A DNA stretch of 6,109 nucleotides from Clostridiales bacterium (lineage in GTDB: Bacteria; Bacillota; Clostridia; Monoglobales; Firm-18), in NCBI GenBank assembly GCA_031255355.1, contig JAIRSR010000115.1, forward strand, positions 1 through 6,109, in the 5' to 3' direction. The translations under genes and the position numbers were made by a program. Below the pieces are notes generated by a model. That model saw only the letters and a program-made list of their open reading frames with translations, was not told where the DNA came from and made no database searches. Of the stretch, positions 4,951 to 6,109 are shown one piece after another. The stretch's first letter is position 1. Each line of letters opens with the position of its first letter.

Positions 4951-5984
4951 CGGCAATGGAAAGGGTATTGAAATGCCTGCAACACGAGGAAGCGGACAGG
5001 GTGCCGGTGTATCCGATTTTAAGCGGGGTAACGCGCAAGTTAGTGAACGCGACCTACGAGCGTTGGTCCGGCGACGCGGAAACCTGTGCCGAGGCGTTGT
5101 TCACGGCGGCAAAAAAGTTTGACCTTGACTGTATCGTTACGCTGATCGACTTATCAATCGAGTGCGACGCGTGGGGACAGGCGCTTGTGTTCCCCGAAAA
5201 CGCCGCCGCGCACCCCGATTACAGCGATTGCGTCGTCAAGGAAATCGAGGATTACGCAAAGATTAAAAAGGTCGATTACCGCAACAGCAAGCGCATGATG
5301 ATGCATATCGACGTATGCCGCAGGCTGGTGGAACAGGCGAAAGGGGAACTGCCGATTGTCGCGTTTGTGTTCGGCCCGCTCGGGACGCTTTCCATGCTGC
5401 GCAACCAGCAGGATCTGTACATGGACATCTACGACGCGCCCGACGAGGTAAAGAACGCGGCAAAGGAAATCAACGAAACCTTAAAGGAGTACACCAACGC
5501 GCTGATTGACGTAGGCGTAAACGCGATTATGTTCGATACGCTGTTCGCTTCCGGCTCCATTATGTCCGCAGATATGTGGCTGGAGTTCGAGGGCGGGCTG
5601 GTCAAGGAGTTAGCGGACGTTTGCCACGCGCGGAATATGCCCGTCATGATACACAATTGCGGACACAAGATTTATTTTAAGGAACAGATTGACATGATGA
5701 AGCCCTGTGCCATATCCTTTCTGCACCCGCCCGCCGACTGCGCGGACTTTGCCGAGTGCAAAGCGAAGTACGGCGGCGACCTCACGCTGATTGGCTGCGT
5801 CACCCCGGCAAGCGTCGTGACCGCTACCGACGAGGAATGGGACAAGGAGTGCATGGAGCAAATCGACATCTTCAAAAAGGGCGGCGGCTTTATGCTGGCG
5901 ACCGGCTGTGAATACCCCTCCGGCGCGGAGTTCACCCGCGCGGAACGCATGGTGGAACTTGCCAAAACCTACGGCGCGTATTGA
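4947..5984 (+). CDS. Uroporphyrinogen-decarboxylase-fold methyltransferase of the MtaA/CmuA type
   Basis: A 345-residue cytoplasmic TIM-barrel protein. In this family MtaA-type enzymes move a methyl group between a corrinoid protein and a thiol or tetrahydrofolate acceptor, and related members demethylate methoxylated or chloromethyl compounds. The zinc site is visible: His236 and Cys238 in MIHNCGH, and Cys321 in LATGCEYP, matching the H-X-C...C pattern of MtaA-like enzymes. Also seen are VFGPLGTLSML (~141-151) and the C-terminal KGGGFMLATGC strand. The RQAGRY-type N-terminal motif of haem-pathway HemE is absent, so HemE is unlikely. The ATG at 4947 has GGAGG (4933-4937) 9 nt upstream. The gene is preceded by a cobalamin riboswitch and followed 44 bp later by a G3E GTPase, all pointing to corrinoid metabolism. 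The methyl donor and acceptor cannot be assigned. No partner corrinoid protein is in the window. Confidence 0.88.
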   Translation: MTAMERVLKCLQHEEADRVPVYPILSGVTRKLVNATYERWSGDAETCAEALFTAAKKFDLDCIVTLIDLSIECDAWGQALVFPENAAAHPDYSDCVVKEIEDYAKIKKVDYRNSKRMMMHIDVCRRLVEQAKGELPIVAFVFGPLGTLSMLRNQQDLYMDIYDAPDEVKNAAKEINETLKEYTNALIDVGVNAIMFDTLFASGSIMSADMWLEFEGGLVKELADVCHARNMPVMIHNCGHKIYFKEQIDMMKPCAISFLHPPADCADFAECKAKYGGDLTLIGCVTPASVVTATDEEWDKECMEQIDIFKKGGGFMLATGCEYPSGAEFTRAERMVELAKTYGAY

Positions 5985-6028
5985 CGCGGAACGCCTAATC
6001 CGCAGTACGCGCGAAAAGGAGTATGCCT

Positions 6029-6109
6029 ATGACCGTTGTTGATTTAATTACGGGTTTTCTTGGCGCGGGGAAAACCACATTTATCAAGGGCTATGACGAA
6101 TGGCTGACG
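6029..6109 (+). CDS. CobW-type G3E-family GTPase, 3' end outside the window
   Basis: The first 27 residues begin MTVVDLITGFLGAGKTT, the N-terminal strand and Walker A (P-loop, residues 9-17) typical of the CobW/COG0523 branch of G3E GTPases. These proteins act in metal delivery and, for some members, cobalamin synthesis. AAAAGGAG (6014-6021) stands 7 nt before the ATG at 6029. An in-frame ATG at 6023 is too close to that site. It lies 44 bp after the methyltransferase gene on the same strand with no terminator between, so it probably belongs to the riboswitch-controlled operon. HypB and UreG share the P-loop, but GFLGAGKTT is the CobW-like form. The subgroup cannot be fixed from 27 residues. 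Confidence 0.8.
   Translation, partial: MTVVDLITGFLGAGKTTFIKGYDEWLT

Noticed and set aside
4919..5122. 67-codon plus-strand frame starting at ATG 4919
   Set aside because: It overlaps the first 58 codons of the methyltransferase gene in another frame and starts inside the hairpin arm. The real gene uses the ribosome binding site at 4933-4937.
4947..5984. Haem-pathway uroporphyrinogen decarboxylase (HemE)
   Set aside because: The HemE N-terminal RQAGRY-type motif is missing, while the zinc ligands of MtaA-like methyltransferases are present.
1..6109. tRNA, rRNA, CRISPR array or transposase
   Set aside because: No cloverleaf, rRNA-like sequence, regularly spaced repeats or transposase-like protein was seen on either strand.

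Overview
The window looks like part of the chromosome of an anaerobic Firmicute, most likely a moderately GC-rich member of the Clostridia. This is inferred from four things: strong GGAGG-type ribosome binding sites, textbook sigma-A promoters with extended -10 boxes, AT-rich regulatory DNA between GC-rich genes, and a cobalamin riboswitch in front of an MtaA/CmuA-type (uroporphyrinogen-decarboxylase-fold) methyltransferase. No genus can be named from the sequence alone.

Layout. (1) Positions 1-2430, plus strand: a calcium-type (P2A-like) P-type ATPase whose N-terminus is cut off by the window edge. (2) Positions 2508-4075, minus strand: a probable two-gene operon, convergent with the ATPase. 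It is driven by a very good promoter at 4155-4183 and encodes a NagD-like HAD-IIA phosphatase and then a NYN-domain putative ribonuclease with a C-terminal OST-HTH/LOTUS-like domain. (3) Positions 4190-4413: a compact minus-strand mini transcription unit with its own promoter, a Shine-Dalgarno site buried in a GNRA-capped hairpin, a tiny ORF and a terminator. The tiny ORF reads as a 17-residue hydrophobic peptide if one lost T is restored. A plus-strand terminator sits at its upstream edge. (4) Positions 4519-6109, plus strand: a promoter, a cobalamin riboswitch with a terminator-type expression platform, a second structured leader segment, the methyltransferase-family gene, and the first 27 codons of a CobW-type G3E GTPase.

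How the parts fit. The right-hand module is a corrinoid-responsive operon. The riboswitch should lower expression when cobalamin is plentiful. The first enzyme keeps the His-X-Cys...Cys zinc site of corrinoid:thiol methyltransferases, and the G3E GTPase is of a kind often tied to metal or cobalamin handling. The left-hand genes (Ca2+ pump, HAD phosphatase, NYN protein) look like housekeeping or stress functions with no evident link to the B12 module.

The least ordinary parts are the mini transcription unit at 4190-4413 and the post-terminator leader at 4840-4946. The leader repeats the riboswitch's 5' strand and contains an 11-nt perfect complement to it. Both are structural readings by eye and have not been tested by folding or comparison.
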